From Spirochaetaceae bacterium (GTDB lineage: Bacteria > Spirochaetota > Spirochaetia > DSM-27196 > Alkalispirochaetaceae), in the NCBI GenBank assembly GCA_007695175.1, contig REEH01000133.1:1-64000 (forward strand): a stretch of DNA of 64,000 bases, in the 5' to 3' direction. Each line of letters starts with the position of its first letter. Position 1 is the first letter of the stretch. Both the position numbers and the translations under genes were made by a program. This document shows, piece by piece, positions 16,813 to 25,656 of the stretch. Under the pieces are notes generated by a model, which worked only from the letters and a program-made list of their open reading frames with translations, ran no database searches and was not told the DNA's origin.

Positions 16813-16845
16813 CGGATGTTGATGTATTGCAAATTCCATCCGTTG
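16810..16845. promoter_or_regulatory. Inverted-repeat operator between two divergent promoters
   Basis: CAACGGATG (16810-16818) and CATCCGTTG (16837-16845) form a perfect 9-base inverted repeat 18 bases apart. One arm overlaps the -35 of the leftward promoter and the other lies in the spacer of the rightward promoter, so one regulator could control both genes. Confidence 0.6.
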
Positions 16846-16855
16846 CCTGTACCTA
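16827..16855 (+). promoter_or_regulatory. Promoter of AraM-type dehydrogenase gene
   Basis: TTGCAA (16827-16832), a 17-base spacer and TACCTA (16850-16855) give a start near 16862. A further small inverted repeat, CTGTC-ctgt-GACAG, covers 16856-16869 at the expected transcription start. Confidence 0.45.
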
Positions 16856-16899
16856 CTGTCCTGTGACAGATTGTATTTGAAGACACTCAGAGGAAAGAA

Positions 16900-18159
16900 A
16901 TGACCAGAACAATAATCGAACCGAATTACGTTGGTGGTGAAGCAATCACGAAGCTGTGCGCGCACGTAGGCAATAGGCATTCGGGTCGGCTCGTAACGCT
17001 CGTGGCAGATAGCAACACCTACGCCGCGGCCGGAGAAGCGGTGCATACGGCGCTTCGTGATGCCGGTATATCCACGCACCTGATAGCACTGCGCGCGAAA
17101 GACCTGCACGCCGACGAGTCCTCACTCGCTCGCGTCCTGACCAGCAGCCCCCTGGAGGATAGCGTTTTTCTCGCCGTCGGCTCCGGCACGATCACCGATA
17201 TCACCCGGTATATCTCATTCCGCCTTGGAGTTCCTTTTATTGCTTTTCCCACAGCGTCCTCCGTGGATGGGTTTGCCTCAGGAGGTTGCCCCCTGGTGAT
17301 CGACGGAATTAAACGCACCTACTACGCCCGGCCACCGGAAGCGATTTTTGCCGATAGTGGCGTCCTTGCCGCGGCGCCTCCGGAGCTTACCGCCGCGGGA
17401 CTCGGTGACCTTCTCGGAAAGACAACTGCGATTGCGGACTGGCGACTGGGCGCACAGATTCGCGGTGAGCCTTTTGATGAGGAAATAGCAGCGCGGGTTA
17501 CCGCCGCCGTAAATCGTTGCATGCCCGTTATTGATTCGATTTCCCGACGGGACCCGGCGGGATTGCGCACGTTATTTGATTCTCTGACGGAAACGGGATT
17601 GTGCATGATCGATTTTGGCGACTCCCAGCCCGCATCCGGAGCGGAACATCACGTTTCCCACGTCTGGGAGATGATAGCGCTGCAAAAAGGTGCGCACGCC
17701 GCACTTCACGGGATCCAGGTCGGCATCGCTACGGAGTTCGTCGCGGGTATATACGAAACGATACGATCTCTGGACGTTGCTGATGTGCGGAAACTCTTAC
17801 GCAAACGCCTGCCTCTGTCCCGGGATACTCAGGAGAGGGAAATCCGGACGTTTTTTGGGCCGCTTGCGGAGAGCGTGGTAAGCGGGCACCGAGAGTTCCT
17901 TGATCTCACGGAGGAGCAGCAGTTGAGTATTGCCGATCGGGTTATCGAGTACTGGCCGGACATACAGGTCATCGCCGCCAGCGTTCCTCCCCCTGAATCG
18001 ATAAAACGTTCGCTGGAAATGGTGGGAGCACCAACGGGCCCCGGAGTCCCGGGCATGCCCGAACGTGACGTTGAGGCTGGAACCCGGGGTGGGCACTATT
18101 TGCGCAGCAGATTTACCGCGGCGAAACTGGCGCACATGCTGGGTATCCAGGGCGCCTAA
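16900..18159 (+). CDS. AraM/EgsA-type sn-glycerol-1-phosphate dehydrogenase family protein
   Basis: This metal-dependent dehydrogenase (419 residues) belongs to the family that interconverts dihydroxyacetone phosphate and sn-glycerol 1-phosphate. Hallmarks are VGSGTITDITRYISFRLG, FPTASSVDGFAS and the metal motif PASGAEHHVSHVWEM followed by KGAHAALHGIQVG. In Bacillus the homologue araM sits in the arabinose operon; here it also lies with sugar kinases and a DeoR regulator. AGAGGA precedes ATG 16900. It could make G1P for an unusual glycerolipid or act on a related sugar phosphate; the context favours catabolism. Confidence 0.85.
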   Translation: MTRTIIEPNYVGGEAITKLCAHVGNRHSGRLVTLVADSNTYAAAGEAVHTALRDAGISTHLIALRAKDLHADESSLARVLTSSPLEDSVFLAVGSGTITDITRYISFRLGVPFIAFPTASSVDGFASGGCPLVIDGIKRTYYARPPEAIFADSGVLAAAPPELTAAGLGDLLGKTTAIADWRLGAQIRGEPFDEEIAARVTAAVNRCMPVIDSISRRDPAGLRTLFDSLTETGLCMIDFGDSQPASGAEHHVSHVWEMIALQKGAHAALHGIQVGIATEFVAGIYETIRSLDVADVRKLLRKRLPLSRDTQEREIRTFFGPLAESVVSGHREFLDLTEEQQLSIADRVIEYWPDIQVIAASVPPPESIKRSLEMVGAPTGPGVPGMPERDVEAGTRGGHYLRSRFTAAKLAHMLGIQGA

Positions 18160-18170
18160 GAAGTAAAAAA

Positions 18171-18196
18171 CCGGCGCGCTTTTTTTAGAGCGCCGG
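18171..18196. terminator. Hairpin after the dehydrogenase gene, terminator-like
   Basis: A 10-base stem with one mismatch (CCGGCGCGCT/AGAGCGCCGG) has a loop of six T and is preceded by six A. A T tract follows only on the minus strand, although the plus-strand gene is the one that ends here; it may work as a partial or bidirectional terminator. Confidence 0.45.
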
Positions 18197-18323
18197 ACGG
18201 CGCCGCTTCTGCAACACTTCGGAATGTTCGCTATCAATACCATTTCGCCGCTCACTCTCGCAGGAGAAATCAGGGCACACATCGTGTCGTCTCCGGGGAG
18301 CGGCAGTGTTATAATCCCGGAAA

Positions 18324-19145
18324 ATGGTAGACTATATGAACAACAGGAATGAGAAGCCCATGTTCGCTGAAGAGCGCAAGATGGCGATCGTTGAAACTGT
18401 GGTACGAAACGGCTCCGTAACGGTAACCGAACTGTGTGACAGTTTTGAGGTCTCTCCCGCCACGATCCGAAACGACCTGAGAGATCTGGAGGTTGCGGGC
18501 AAGCTTGTACGGACCCATGGCGGGGCGATGGTTCGACAGCGGACGGGAAGCGAGACGACCCTGGCCGCGCGGGCGGTGGAGAATGTGGAGGCCAAAAAGG
18601 CAATCGCCCTGGCAGGGATAGAATGCGTCGAGGACGGGGACACGCTGATTCTCGACGTGGGTACCACCGTATACGAGCTGGCACGGCTGATCGTGGAGCG
18701 TCGTCAGACCAAAATCGTCACCAACGATCTCAATATCGGACTCCTGGCGGATGAATACCCCGGTACTGAGATCTACCTGCTCGGGGGACGCACCCGCCCG
18801 GGTTATCACTGCACGATAGGCCCGAGCGCGATCAGGGAGCTTGCGGATCTGGCGGTGGACAAGGCGTTCCTTGGAACGAACGGACTGGACGTCGAGTACG
18901 GGGCGAGCACGCCCGATCCCGGTCACGGAGAAATAAAAAAGGCGATGCTTGCGGCGGCGGCAAAGGTCTACCTTCTCTGCGATGCCACGAAGATAGGCCG
19001 CCGTGCTTTCTCGCGCTTTGCGGAGACCCGGGAGATCGACGTTATCGTGACCGACCGCATATCCAGGGCGCAACGGGAACAGTTTGAGGATTCCGGTATC
19101 GAGGTGATCGCCCGGTCCGTGCTCGAGGGGCCGAAGGAGTCCTGA
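18324..19145 (+). CDS. DeoR/GlpR-family transcriptional regulator
   Basis: This is a sugar-phosphate-responsive regulator. The N-terminal helix-turn-helix is VTVTELCDSFEVSPATIRND followed by LRTHGGA-like LVRTHGGAM; the C-terminal ISOCOT-type effector domain has LDVGTTVYELARL, VTNDLNIG and FLGTNGLD. ATG 18324 gives 273 residues; ATG 18360 (MFAEERKMAIVE) matches the usual family start and is a serious alternative. Its position at the end of the kinase/aldolase/dehydrogenase cluster makes it the likely regulator of the palindromes at 15097-15108 and 16810-16845. Confidence 0.9.
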   Translation: MVDYMNNRNEKPMFAEERKMAIVETVVRNGSVTVTELCDSFEVSPATIRNDLRDLEVAGKLVRTHGGAMVRQRTGSETTLAARAVENVEAKKAIALAGIECVEDGDTLILDVGTTVYELARLIVERRQTKIVTNDLNIGLLADEYPGTEIYLLGGRTRPGYHCTIGPSAIRELADLAVDKAFLGTNGLDVEYGASTPDPGHGEIKKAMLAAAAKVYLLCDATKIGRRAFSRFAETREIDVIVTDRISRAQREQFEDSGIEVIARSVLEGPKES

Positions 19146-19157
19146 AGGGGTGCTGAA

Positions 19158-19193
19158 GGGGCGGCCCCGCTCAAAGCGGGTGCGATCCGCCCC
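19158..19193. terminator. Nested hairpin between convergent deoR-type and pfp genes
   Basis: GGGGCGG (19158-19164) pairs with CCGCCCC (19187-19193), enclosing a second stem CCCGCT/AGCGGG with a three-base loop (19166-19180). There is no T tract. The position between two convergent stops suggests a transcription barrier in both directions. Confidence 0.5.
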
Positions 19194-19220
19194 GATTGAA
19201 CAGAACCACCCTCAGGAGCG

Positions 19221-20888
19221 TTACGCTTCCAGTCCCTGCTCCAGCCGCAGCGTCACGGTGGGCATATTACACACCTCGTCCGGCCCGAAGTACTGGATCG
19301 CCCCGGGATACACAAAGGAGGTGGTGCGGGCCCACTCCTCCCGGTGCTCCGCGAAGCGCCGGAAGGGTGCTCCCTCCAGTTCCACCAGGGCCTTCCTGAT
19401 CACCGGCTTCTTCTCGCCGTGCCGTTGTTCCATGGTCATCATCATCGTGAGCGGAATCCCTCCGGCAACCCATTTTTCCGCCGGCAGGGCGGTGTGGCGC
19501 ACGCTGGAAATGTATCCGGTCAGCCCGTTGGCGATGAGAAGAAAGGCGGCGTAACCCAGGGAGTAGCAGTAATCGGCGTCAAAGTTGCTCGGGAAGGCGC
19601 AGCGGCCCTCGTAGCCGAAAAAGTGGTTCTGCGTGCTGAACTTGCCCGCGTAGGTGCCCGCCTTCCCGCGGCGCTCAAGGTCTTCCCTCACCATCTCGAT
19701 GAGCATCTTTTCCGTCTCGATCAGGGATACCTGCACGTTCCCGTGGGGATCCCGGTCCATGAGAAGCTGTTTCCGGATGTCCCTCGGTAGGGACGCGAAG
19801 ATCGAGGCGTTCTCACCGGTGAGCTTTGTCCGCAGCCACTCATCCTGTGCTTCCGGTGTACCGGCCGCGGCAAAACCGGCGGCGTCCCGAGCCATGATAT
19901 CGTTGATTTCTCCGATCAGGAGACCCACCTCGGGGATGAACTCGATCAGTCCCTCCGGGACGAGGACGACACCAAAGTTTTCCCCCTTGCGGGCGCGCGC
20001 CGCCACTACGTCCGCGATTGCCCCCACGATTTCCTGCAGCGTCTGCTTCTTCTGCGCCACCTCCTCGGAAATGATGCAGAAGGTGGGTTGTGTCTGCAGG
20101 GCGCATTCCAGCGCGATGTGGCTGGCGGAGCGCCCCATGAGCCTGATGAAGTGCCAGTACTTTCGGGCGCTGTTGGCGTCCCGTTCGATATTGCCGACCA
20201 GCTCCGAGTAGGTTTTCACGGCGGTGTCAAAACCGAAAGAGGTCTCGATGTACTCGTTCTTGAGGTCACCATCGATCGTCTTGGGCACTCCGATCACCTG
20301 CGTCGTGTCGCCCTGGGCGACGAAGTACTCCGCCAGGAGCGCCGCGTTGGTGTTGCTGTCGTCACCGCCGATTACGATCACCGCGTCGATTTTATTGTCG
20401 CGGCACGTCTTGCGCGCCGCGGCGAACTGTTCCGCTGTTTCGATCTTGGTGCGGCCGCTTCCGATGATATCGAAGCCGCCGGTATTCCGGTACTGGTCCA
20501 TCACCTCCGAGGTGATCTCGATCTTCTTGTCTTCCACCAGTCCCGAGGGTCCACCGAGAAACCCGAGCAACCGGCTCCGCGGGTTGGCGCGCTTGAGCGC
20601 GTCAAAGACGCCGGCGATGACGTTGTGGCCCCCCGGAGCCTGGCCTCCCGAGAGTATGACTCCCACCGTGCGGGGCTTCTCTGCCGCACCGTTGGAACCT
20701 CCGGCCTGCAGCATCGCGATCGGTTTGCCGTAGGTGTGGGCGAAGGTTTTTCTCAGCGCCTCCCGGTCACTGAGCGCTTCAGTCGGGTCCCCCGGAGCAA
20801 GGGTTATCGAGGCGATATCACCCCGGATCGCCGGGGGAAGTTTGGGCTCGTACCTATAACGGATCGTCTGGAGATTTGACTGTTTCAT
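19221..20888 (-). CDS. pfp: Pyrophosphate-dependent phosphofructokinase (long type)
   Basis: This enzyme phosphorylates fructose 6-phosphate with pyrophosphate, reversibly, in glycolysis. At 555 residues it belongs to the long form found in spirochaetes and plants. Visible motifs are [16 protein letters not shown], the PPi-type [17 protein letters not shown], the catalytic [10 protein letters not shown] and [15 protein letters not shown]. The GGDD pattern is the one associated with PPi rather than ATP use. The gene has no Shine-Dalgarno; a promoter ends nine bases before the ATG. It is divergent from manA, another fructose 6-phosphate enzyme. Confidence 0.95.
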   Translation of the reverse strand: MKQSNLQTIRYRYEPKLPPAIRGDIASITLAPGDPTEALSDREALRKTFAHTYGKPIAMLQAGGSNGAAEKPRTVGVILSGGQAPGGHNVIAGVFDALKRANPRSRLLGFLGGPSGLVEDKKIEITSEVMDQYRNTGGFDIIGSGRTKIETAEQFAAARKTCRDNKIDAVIVIGGDDSNTNAALLAEYFVAQGDTTQVIGVPKTIDGDLKNEYIETSFGFDTAVKTYSELVGNIERDANSARKYWHFIRLMGRSASHIALECALQTQPTFCIISEEVAQKKQTLQEIVGAIADVVAARARKGENFGVVLVPEGLIEFIPEVGLLIGEINDIMARDAAGFAAAGTPEAQDEWLRTKLTGENASIFASLPRDIRKQLLMDRDPHGNVQVSLIETEKMLIEMVREDLERRGKAGTYAGKFSTQNHFFGYEGRCAFPSNFDADYCYSLGYAAFLLIANGLTGYISSVRHTALPAEKWVAGGIPLTMMMTMEQRHGEKKPVIRKALVELEGAPFRRFAEHREEWARTTSFVYPGAIQYFGPDEVCNMPTVTLRLEQGLEA

Positions 20889-20897
20889 GGTAGTCTG

Positions 20898-20926
20898 ATT
20901 GTACCCGGTGCGCCCCGGGGAGGCAA
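20898..20926 (-). promoter_or_regulatory. Promoter of pfp, leaderless type
   Basis: On the minus strand TTGCCT (20926-20921), exactly 17 bases and TACAAT (20903-20898) end nine bases before ATG 20888. The predicted transcript starts two to four bases before the ATG. Confidence 0.65.
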
Positions 20927-20957
20927 CACGGGCGCCCGCTCCCTCGCGCTTTCCGGC

Positions 20958-20986
20958 TTGACCGCGGCGGGTCCGGGCGGTAGCAT
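20958..20986 (+). promoter_or_regulatory. Promoter of manA, leaderless type
   Basis: TTGACC (20958-20963), exactly 17 bases and TAGCAT (20981-20986) end six bases before GTG 20993. It is back-to-back with the pfp promoter, the two -35 boxes being about 30 bases apart. Confidence 0.6.
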
Positions 20987-20992
20987 CACCGG

Positions 20993-22276
20993 GTGGCTCT
21001 CTATCGGATGATCAATCCCGTGCAACCCTACGCATGGGGCAGCACCACCAAGCTTGCGGAGATTCAGCGCCGTGCTCCGGGGAATACGCCTCAGGCGGAG
21101 TTGTGGATGGGATCTCATCCGGTGGCTCCCAGCGCACTGCTCATGGGGAACGGCAGGGAACGGCCTCTGCCGGAGCATCTTGCTCTGCATGAGGGAGCTT
21201 TGGGCCCGCGCGCCGCCTTGCTCGGCCTCCCGGGCGATTCCGCACCGGATCTCCCCTTTCTTTTCAAGATCCTTGCCGTCGAGCGCGGTCTCTCGATCCA
21301 GGTGCACCCGGACCGCGGTCAGGCGGCGGCCGGATTTGAACGGGAGGAAGCGGCCCGCATCCCCCGCACGGCTCCCGTGCGCTCCTACCGTGACCGCAAC
21401 CATAAACCGGAGCTCCTGTGCGCTATCACGGAGTTCTCCGGTCTATGCGGTTTTCGCCCGGACAGGGAACTGGTAGAGGAAATGCGCACCTTCCGGGAGT
21501 TCCTGCGGGTCCAATGTGCGTTGGACCCGCCTGCGGCGCTGATCTCCGCCATCGGGCGCTACCTGAAGCGGACCGGGGAAGAGACGTGGCGCGCGGTCTT
21601 CCTGGAGCTGCTGCGAACGGGAGAGAATCCCGATTCGCGGGCGGGTCTTGTGGAGCAGGGCGCCGCCTACGTCGCGGCGCGCCTTGAGGGAGGCCTGCCG
21701 GAGGCGAGTATCGAGCGGTACCGCCGGGCGACAACGCTTCTGGAGCAGTATCCCGGGGATCCCGGAGCGCTGGCGCCCCTGTACCTCAACCTGGTCCACC
21801 TCCGGCCGGGAGAGGCGCTCTTCCTCGGGCCGGGGATTCTGCACGCCTACCTGAGCGGTGCGGCGGTGGAGATCATGGCCGGCTCGGACAACGTCGTGCG
21901 CGCCGGCTGCACGGTCAAGCACGTGGACGGGGAGGAACTGGCCAGGATCGTGCGATTTGAGCGCTCACGGCAGGAGGTGCTGAAACCGGTGATGCCCGGG
22001 GATCGTCCTGGTCTCCGTGTATACCGATCTCCCGCCGAGGAGTTTGAGCTCCTGCATATTTCCCGGGCGGGACGTTTCCTCAAGGGAGAGGGGCCGGCCA
22101 TTATTCTCAACCTGGGAGATCCCGTTGATTGTTCCTCCGGTGACCGGTCACTGGAGCTCCCTCCGGGGGAGTCACTTTTCGCGGATCACGAGACGACGTT
22201 CTGCGATGTGCACACCCAGGGACAGGGCACGGAGGTTTCTCTCTACGTTGCCGCCCTGCCGGGAGCGATCCGTTGA
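20993..22276 (+). CDS. manA: Mannose-6-phosphate isomerase, class I
   Basis: This zinc enzyme interconverts mannose 6-phosphate and fructose 6-phosphate. The N-terminus [14 protein letters not shown] and AELWMGSHP are typical; zinc ligands lie in IQVHPD and NHKPELLCA, and the later block is [28 protein letters not shown], whose HAYL His is a further ligand. Length (427) is normal. The start may be GTG 20993, where the promoter places the transcript start, or ATG 21008 five codons later. The next gene starts with a TTG inside its stop codon. Confidence 0.93.
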   Translation: MALYRMINPVQPYAWGSTTKLAEIQRRAPGNTPQAELWMGSHPVAPSALLMGNGRERPLPEHLALHEGALGPRAALLGLPGDSAPDLPFLFKILAVERGLSIQVHPDRGQAAAGFEREEAARIPRTAPVRSYRDRNHKPELLCAITEFSGLCGFRPDRELVEEMRTFREFLRVQCALDPPAALISAIGRYLKRTGEETWRAVFLELLRTGENPDSRAGLVEQGAAYVAARLEGGLPEASIERYRRATTLLEQYPGDPGALAPLYLNLVHLRPGEALFLGPGILHAYLSGAAVEIMAGSDNVVRAGCTVKHVDGEELARIVRFERSRQEVLKPVMPGDRPGLRVYRSPAEEFELLHISRAGRFLKGEGPAIILNLGDPVDCSSGDRSLELPPGESLFADHETTFCDVHTQGQGTEVSLYVAALPGAIR

Positions 22277-22764
22277 GCAATCCGGCGAACGCGGGTGTCA
22301 CGATCTGGGTGGACGGGGACTCCTGCCCCGTACCGGTGCGGGATCTGCTGCTCAGAGCGGCTCGGCGCGGCGTGGCCACCGTAATTTTCTGCGCCCGGCA
22401 GGGTTTGCCCCTGCCGGGGGACGTGACCGACTGCGTCGAGATGCGTCTGGTCCGGGATGTGACGGTGGACGAGTACCTTCTGGAACGGGTCGGCTCAGCG
22501 GGGACGCTGGTGGTGACGAGGGATATACCACTGGCGGAAGAGCTTCTGGAACGGGGAGTCGCCGTGATGAACGATCGCGGCCGCCTTTTTGAACGGGATT
22601 CGATACGGGAACTGCGCTCGCTCCGCGACGCGGCGGCGGCGATCCGGGCTCAGGGACTGGAACAGATGAATTCCGCCGTCACCTACGGGAAGCGGGAGCA
22701 GAAAGCCTTCGCGGACGCTCTCGACCGGTTTCTTGCCCGTCCCGGCCGGAGCGCAACCGGTTGA
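22273..22764 (+). CDS. YaiI/YqxD family protein (DUF188)
   Basis: This 163-residue protein belongs to the DUF188 (UPF0178) family. Family features are WVDGDSCPVPVRDLLLRAA at the N-terminus, VTRDIPLAEELLERG in the middle and FADALDRFL at the C-terminus. The conserved Asp residues in VDGDSCP and TRDIPLA recall PIN-like nuclease active sites, but no activity is established. The start is TTG 22273 overlapping the manA stop (TTGA), so translation is coupled. Role in the manA transcript is unknown. Confidence 0.85.
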   Translation: MSNPANAGVTIWVDGDSCPVPVRDLLLRAARRGVATVIFCARQGLPLPGDVTDCVEMRLVRDVTVDEYLLERVGSAGTLVVTRDIPLAEELLERGVAVMNDRGRLFERDSIRELRSLRDAAAAIRAQGLEQMNSAVTYGKREQKAFADALDRFLARPGRSATG

Positions 22765-22839
22765 ATGCAACCCGTGATCGGTACTATTTTAGGTGCCACA
22801 GCACGCCGGAAGAACCGGAAGAAACAGAAGGAAGTTGCT

Positions 22840-24072
22840 ATGCAGACGACACAGGTTACCACCGATACCTGGCGGCTTTCCGCCAATATCCACGACATCC
22901 TCTTTGAGGGAATGTGGCCGATACCGCACGGGTTCTCCATGAACTCCTACATCGTCAAGGGAGACAAGGTTGCGATCATTGACGGTGTCTGCGACTGGGA
23001 TGGTACGCCGGAGATACTTTTTGACCAGTTCCGGCAGATGAAAGTTGATTACAACGATATAGACTACGTTATCATAAACCACATGGAACCGGACCATTCC
23101 GGGTGGCTCAAGGACTTCAAGAAGATCCGGCCTGATTTCAAGATCGTCACCACCGCCAAAGCGCAGGCTCTTCTGCGCGCCTTCTTCGAGATAGACAACG
23201 AGGTCATGGTGGTCAAATCCGGAGATACCCTGGACCTGGGGAAGGGGCACCTCCTCGCCTTTGAGGAGATCCCCAACGTGCACTGGCCCGAGACGATGGC
23301 CACCTTTGATACGCTCACGGGCACGCTCTTTCCCTGTGACGCTTTCGGCTCCTTTGGCGCCATAGAGGAGTCCCCCTACGATGATCAGCTCACGCAGGAG
23401 CAGGTGGATTTCTATGAATATGAAGCAACGCGGTATTACGCCAACATTGTCGGAGCATATTCCGCTCCGGCAAAGAAGGCGGTGATCAAGACCGAGAGCC
23501 TGCCGGTGAAGATTATCGCTCCCGGTCACGGGATCGTGTGGCGTCAGAATCCCCGGAAGATCATCGACGACTACAAGCGCTATGCCGCGTACAGCAAGGG
23601 CCCGGCAAAGGAGGAGATTACCCTCATCTGGGGCTCCATGTACGGCAATACCGAACGGGGTCTGGAGCCCGTTCTGGAGGGTATCCGGAGCGAGGGGGTG
23701 AAGGTGAATGTCCACAAGATTCCCGACACGCACTACTCCTACATCCTCGGAGACGTGTGGAACTCCAGTGGAGTGGTTCTGGCCATGCCCACCTACGAAT
23801 ACAAGATGTTCTCGCCCATGGCGGCCGTCCTGGATGAGCTGGGCCGGAAGAAAGCCTTCAACCGTCGGGCGTTCCGGTTCGGCAGCTACGGCTGGTCAGG
23901 TGGTGCCGAGCGGGAGCTTGAGGAGCTCATGGCCCGCTACAAGATGAACTGGGATTTTCTGGAGTCGGTGGAGTTCCACGGGGCCCCCACGGAGGAGGAT
24001 CTGGCAACGATCCGCCTCCGGGGCGCGGAACTTGCCGTCCGCGTAAAGGAATGGGTGGCCGCCGGCGAGTAG
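22840..24072 (+). CDS. Flavo-diiron protein (A-type flavoprotein; O2/NO reductase)
   Basis: This two-domain enzyme reduces oxygen to water or nitric oxide to N2O and protects anaerobes. The N-terminal metallo-beta-lactamase-like domain has all iron ligands: H81, E83, D85 and H86 in NHMEPDHSG, H148 in NVHWPET, D167 in PCDAFG and H230 in PGHG. The C-terminal flavodoxin domain starts LIWGSMYGNTERG and includes FGSYGWSGGAE. ATG 22840 is supported by AAGGA seven bases upstream; an ATG at 22765 would add a basic stretch not found in the family. It needs an electron donor such as rubredoxin, not seen nearby. Confidence 0.95.
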   Translation: MQTTQVTTDTWRLSANIHDILFEGMWPIPHGFSMNSYIVKGDKVAIIDGVCDWDGTPEILFDQFRQMKVDYNDIDYVIINHMEPDHSGWLKDFKKIRPDFKIVTTAKAQALLRAFFEIDNEVMVVKSGDTLDLGKGHLLAFEEIPNVHWPETMATFDTLTGTLFPCDAFGSFGAIEESPYDDQLTQEQVDFYEYEATRYYANIVGAYSAPAKKAVIKTESLPVKIIAPGHGIVWRQNPRKIIDDYKRYAAYSKGPAKEEITLIWGSMYGNTERGLEPVLEGIRSEGVKVNVHKIPDTHYSYILGDVWNSSGVVLAMPTYEYKMFSPMAAVLDELGRKKAFNRRAFRFGSYGWSGGAERELEELMARYKMNWDFLESVEFHGAPTEEDLATIRLRGAELAVRVKEWVAAGE

Positions 24073-24096
24073 CGTTCGGCGCGGCCCTCCCGGATG

Positions 24097-25551
24097 TCAG
24101 AAGTCGGCGTTTCCGACGGCCCGCGGGAAGGGAATGACGTCACGGATGTTCTGCATGCCCGTCACATACCGCACGAGCCGCTCGAAACCGAGGCCGAAGC
24201 CTGAGTGCGGCACCGATCCGAAGCGACGCAAGTCCAGGTACCACCGGTACGTCTCCCTGTCGAGTCCGAGCCGGTCGATCGAGGCTTCCAGCGCATCCAG
24301 CCGATCCTCGCGCTGGCTGCCGCCGATGATCTCCCCCAGCCTGGGCACCAGCACGTCCATGGCCCGCACCGTCTTCCCGTCCTCGTTATGTTTCATGTAG
24401 AAGGCCTTGATCTCCCGGGGATAATCGGTGACGATCACCGGGCCGCCCGCGTACTTCTCCGTGAGATACTTCTCGTGCTCCGTCTGGAGATCGATCCCCC
24501 AGCTCGGGGCGTACTCAAAGGTTTCACCGCTCTTTTCCAGTGCTGATATCGCCTCGGTATAACTCAGGTGCCGGAATTGTGTTTCCGCTACGCCGCGAAG
24601 GCTCTCCACGATTCCCGGCTCAATCCGCTTGTCAAAGAAGGTCATGTCCTCCGGGCACTTTTCCAGAACATCCCGCAGGAGGTACCGCACGAACTGTTCC
24701 GCCAGTTCCATGTTTCCTTCCAGATCGCAGAAAGCCATCTCCGGTTCTATCATCCAGAACTCCGCCAGGTGACGCGTGGTGTTGGAGTTTTCCGCCCGGA
24801 AGGTGGGGCCAAAGGTGTAGACCCGGTCCAGGGCGGTAGCGTACGCCTCCGCGTTGAGCTGACCACTCACGGTGAGGAAGGTGCGGCTTCCAAAAAAGTC
24901 CCGGCCGTAATCAACCGGTCCGGCGGCGGCGCCGGACCGGGCGGCGTCCCCTGAGGTCGCACCGGCCGGCGTCGCGCTTCCGAGGCGCGGTGGATTTTCC
25001 ACGTCCAGGGTGGTTACCTGAAAGAGTGCTCCCGCGCCCTCCGCGTCACCGGCCGTAATGATCGGTGTATGGAGGTACAGAAACCCCCGCTCCTGGTAGA
25101 ACTGGTGTACCGCCCGGCTCAGGCAGTTTCTCACGCGCATCACCGCTCCGAAGGTGTTGGTGCGCCCCCGCAGGTGCGCGATCTCCCGGAGAAACTCGAA
25201 GCTGTGGCGTTTTTTCTGCAGGGGGTAGCTCTCGGCGGGGCACTCGCCCACCAGAGTGAGGTCCCTGCAGACAAGCTCCACGGACTGACCCGCGCCGGGA
25301 GACTCCACCAGATGTCCCCGGGCGATCACGGCCGCTCCTGTCTGAATGCGTTCGATCAGGGGCTGCAGGTCGGTCCCTTCCTTGTTGATGATCACTTGCA
25401 GACCGTTGAGGGAACTGCCATCGTTCAGCTCCAGGAAGCAAACGTTTTTGGAGTCACGCCTGGTTCGTACCCATCCGGGAACTTCGATTTCCTCCGCCGA
25501 GGGGCCCGACGCGAGAAGCGCGGCGATTCGTGTGCGTGAGAGGTAGTTCAT
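24097..25551 (-). CDS. asnS: Asparaginyl-tRNA synthetase
   Basis: This class II synthetase charges tRNA-Asn. The OB-fold anticodon domain ([24 protein letters not shown]) is followed by the catalytic core with [28 protein letters not shown] (motif 2) and [12 protein letters not shown] (motif 3). It has 484 residues. An alanine/glycine-rich insertion lies at about residues 187-214, between TLDVENPPR and VDYGRDFFG, where relatives have only a short link. No Shine-Dalgarno; a promoter ends seven bases before the start. Convergent with the flavo-diiron gene. Confidence 0.96.
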   Translation of the reverse strand: MNYLSRTRIAALLASGPSAEEIEVPGWVRTRRDSKNVCFLELNDGSSLNGLQVIINKEGTDLQPLIERIQTGAAVIARGHLVESPGAGQSVELVCRDLTLVGECPAESYPLQKKRHSFEFLREIAHLRGRTNTFGAVMRVRNCLSRAVHQFYQERGFLYLHTPIITAGDAEGAGALFQVTTLDVENPPRLGSATPAGATSGDAARSGAAAGPVDYGRDFFGSRTFLTVSGQLNAEAYATALDRVYTFGPTFRAENSNTTRHLAEFWMIEPEMAFCDLEGNMELAEQFVRYLLRDVLEKCPEDMTFFDKRIEPGIVESLRGVAETQFRHLSYTEAISALEKSGETFEYAPSWGIDLQTEHEKYLTEKYAGGPVIVTDYPREIKAFYMKHNEDGKTVRAMDVLVPRLGEIIGGSQREDRLDALEASIDRLGLDRETYRWYLDLRRFGSVPHSGFGLGFERLVRYVTGMQNIRDVIPFPRAVGNADF

Positions 25552-25558
25552 GGGAGCA

Positions 25559-25588
25559 TTGGTACCACGACGCGGGTACGCTGGACAA
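25559..25588 (-). promoter_or_regulatory. Promoter of asnS, leaderless type
   Basis: On the minus strand TTGTCC (25588-25583), 18 bases and TACCAA (25564-25559) end seven bases before ATG 25551. The same TTGTCC-18 spacing occurs at sufS. Confidence 0.45.
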
Positions 25589-25620
25589 GCCTGGGATTTT
25601 GCCCTTTTTTCCGGTCCGTC

Positions 25621-25650
25621 TCGACACCATTTGCGGGAGATTGTAATCTC
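25621..25650 (+). promoter_or_regulatory. Promoter and inverted repeat before DAHP synthase gene
   Basis: TCGACA (25621-25626) and TGTAAT (25642-25647) are 15 bases apart, a short spacer. The -10 lies inside the perfect inverted repeat GAGATT-gt-AATCTC (25637-25650). The -10 ends nine bases before ATG 25657, so the leader would be at most a few bases. Confidence 0.4.
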
Positions 25651-25656
25651 TCCGAT

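Noticed and set aside
19158-19193. A tRNA or riboswitch at the nested hairpin between deoR and pfp
   Set aside because: There is no TPsiC-like or CCA-proximal sequence and the element lies between two convergent stops, so a transcription barrier is simpler.
22765-22839. An N-terminal extension of the flavo-diiron protein from ATG 22765
   Set aside because: It would add a basic 25-residue stretch not seen in the family, while ATG 22840 has a properly spaced AAGGA site.
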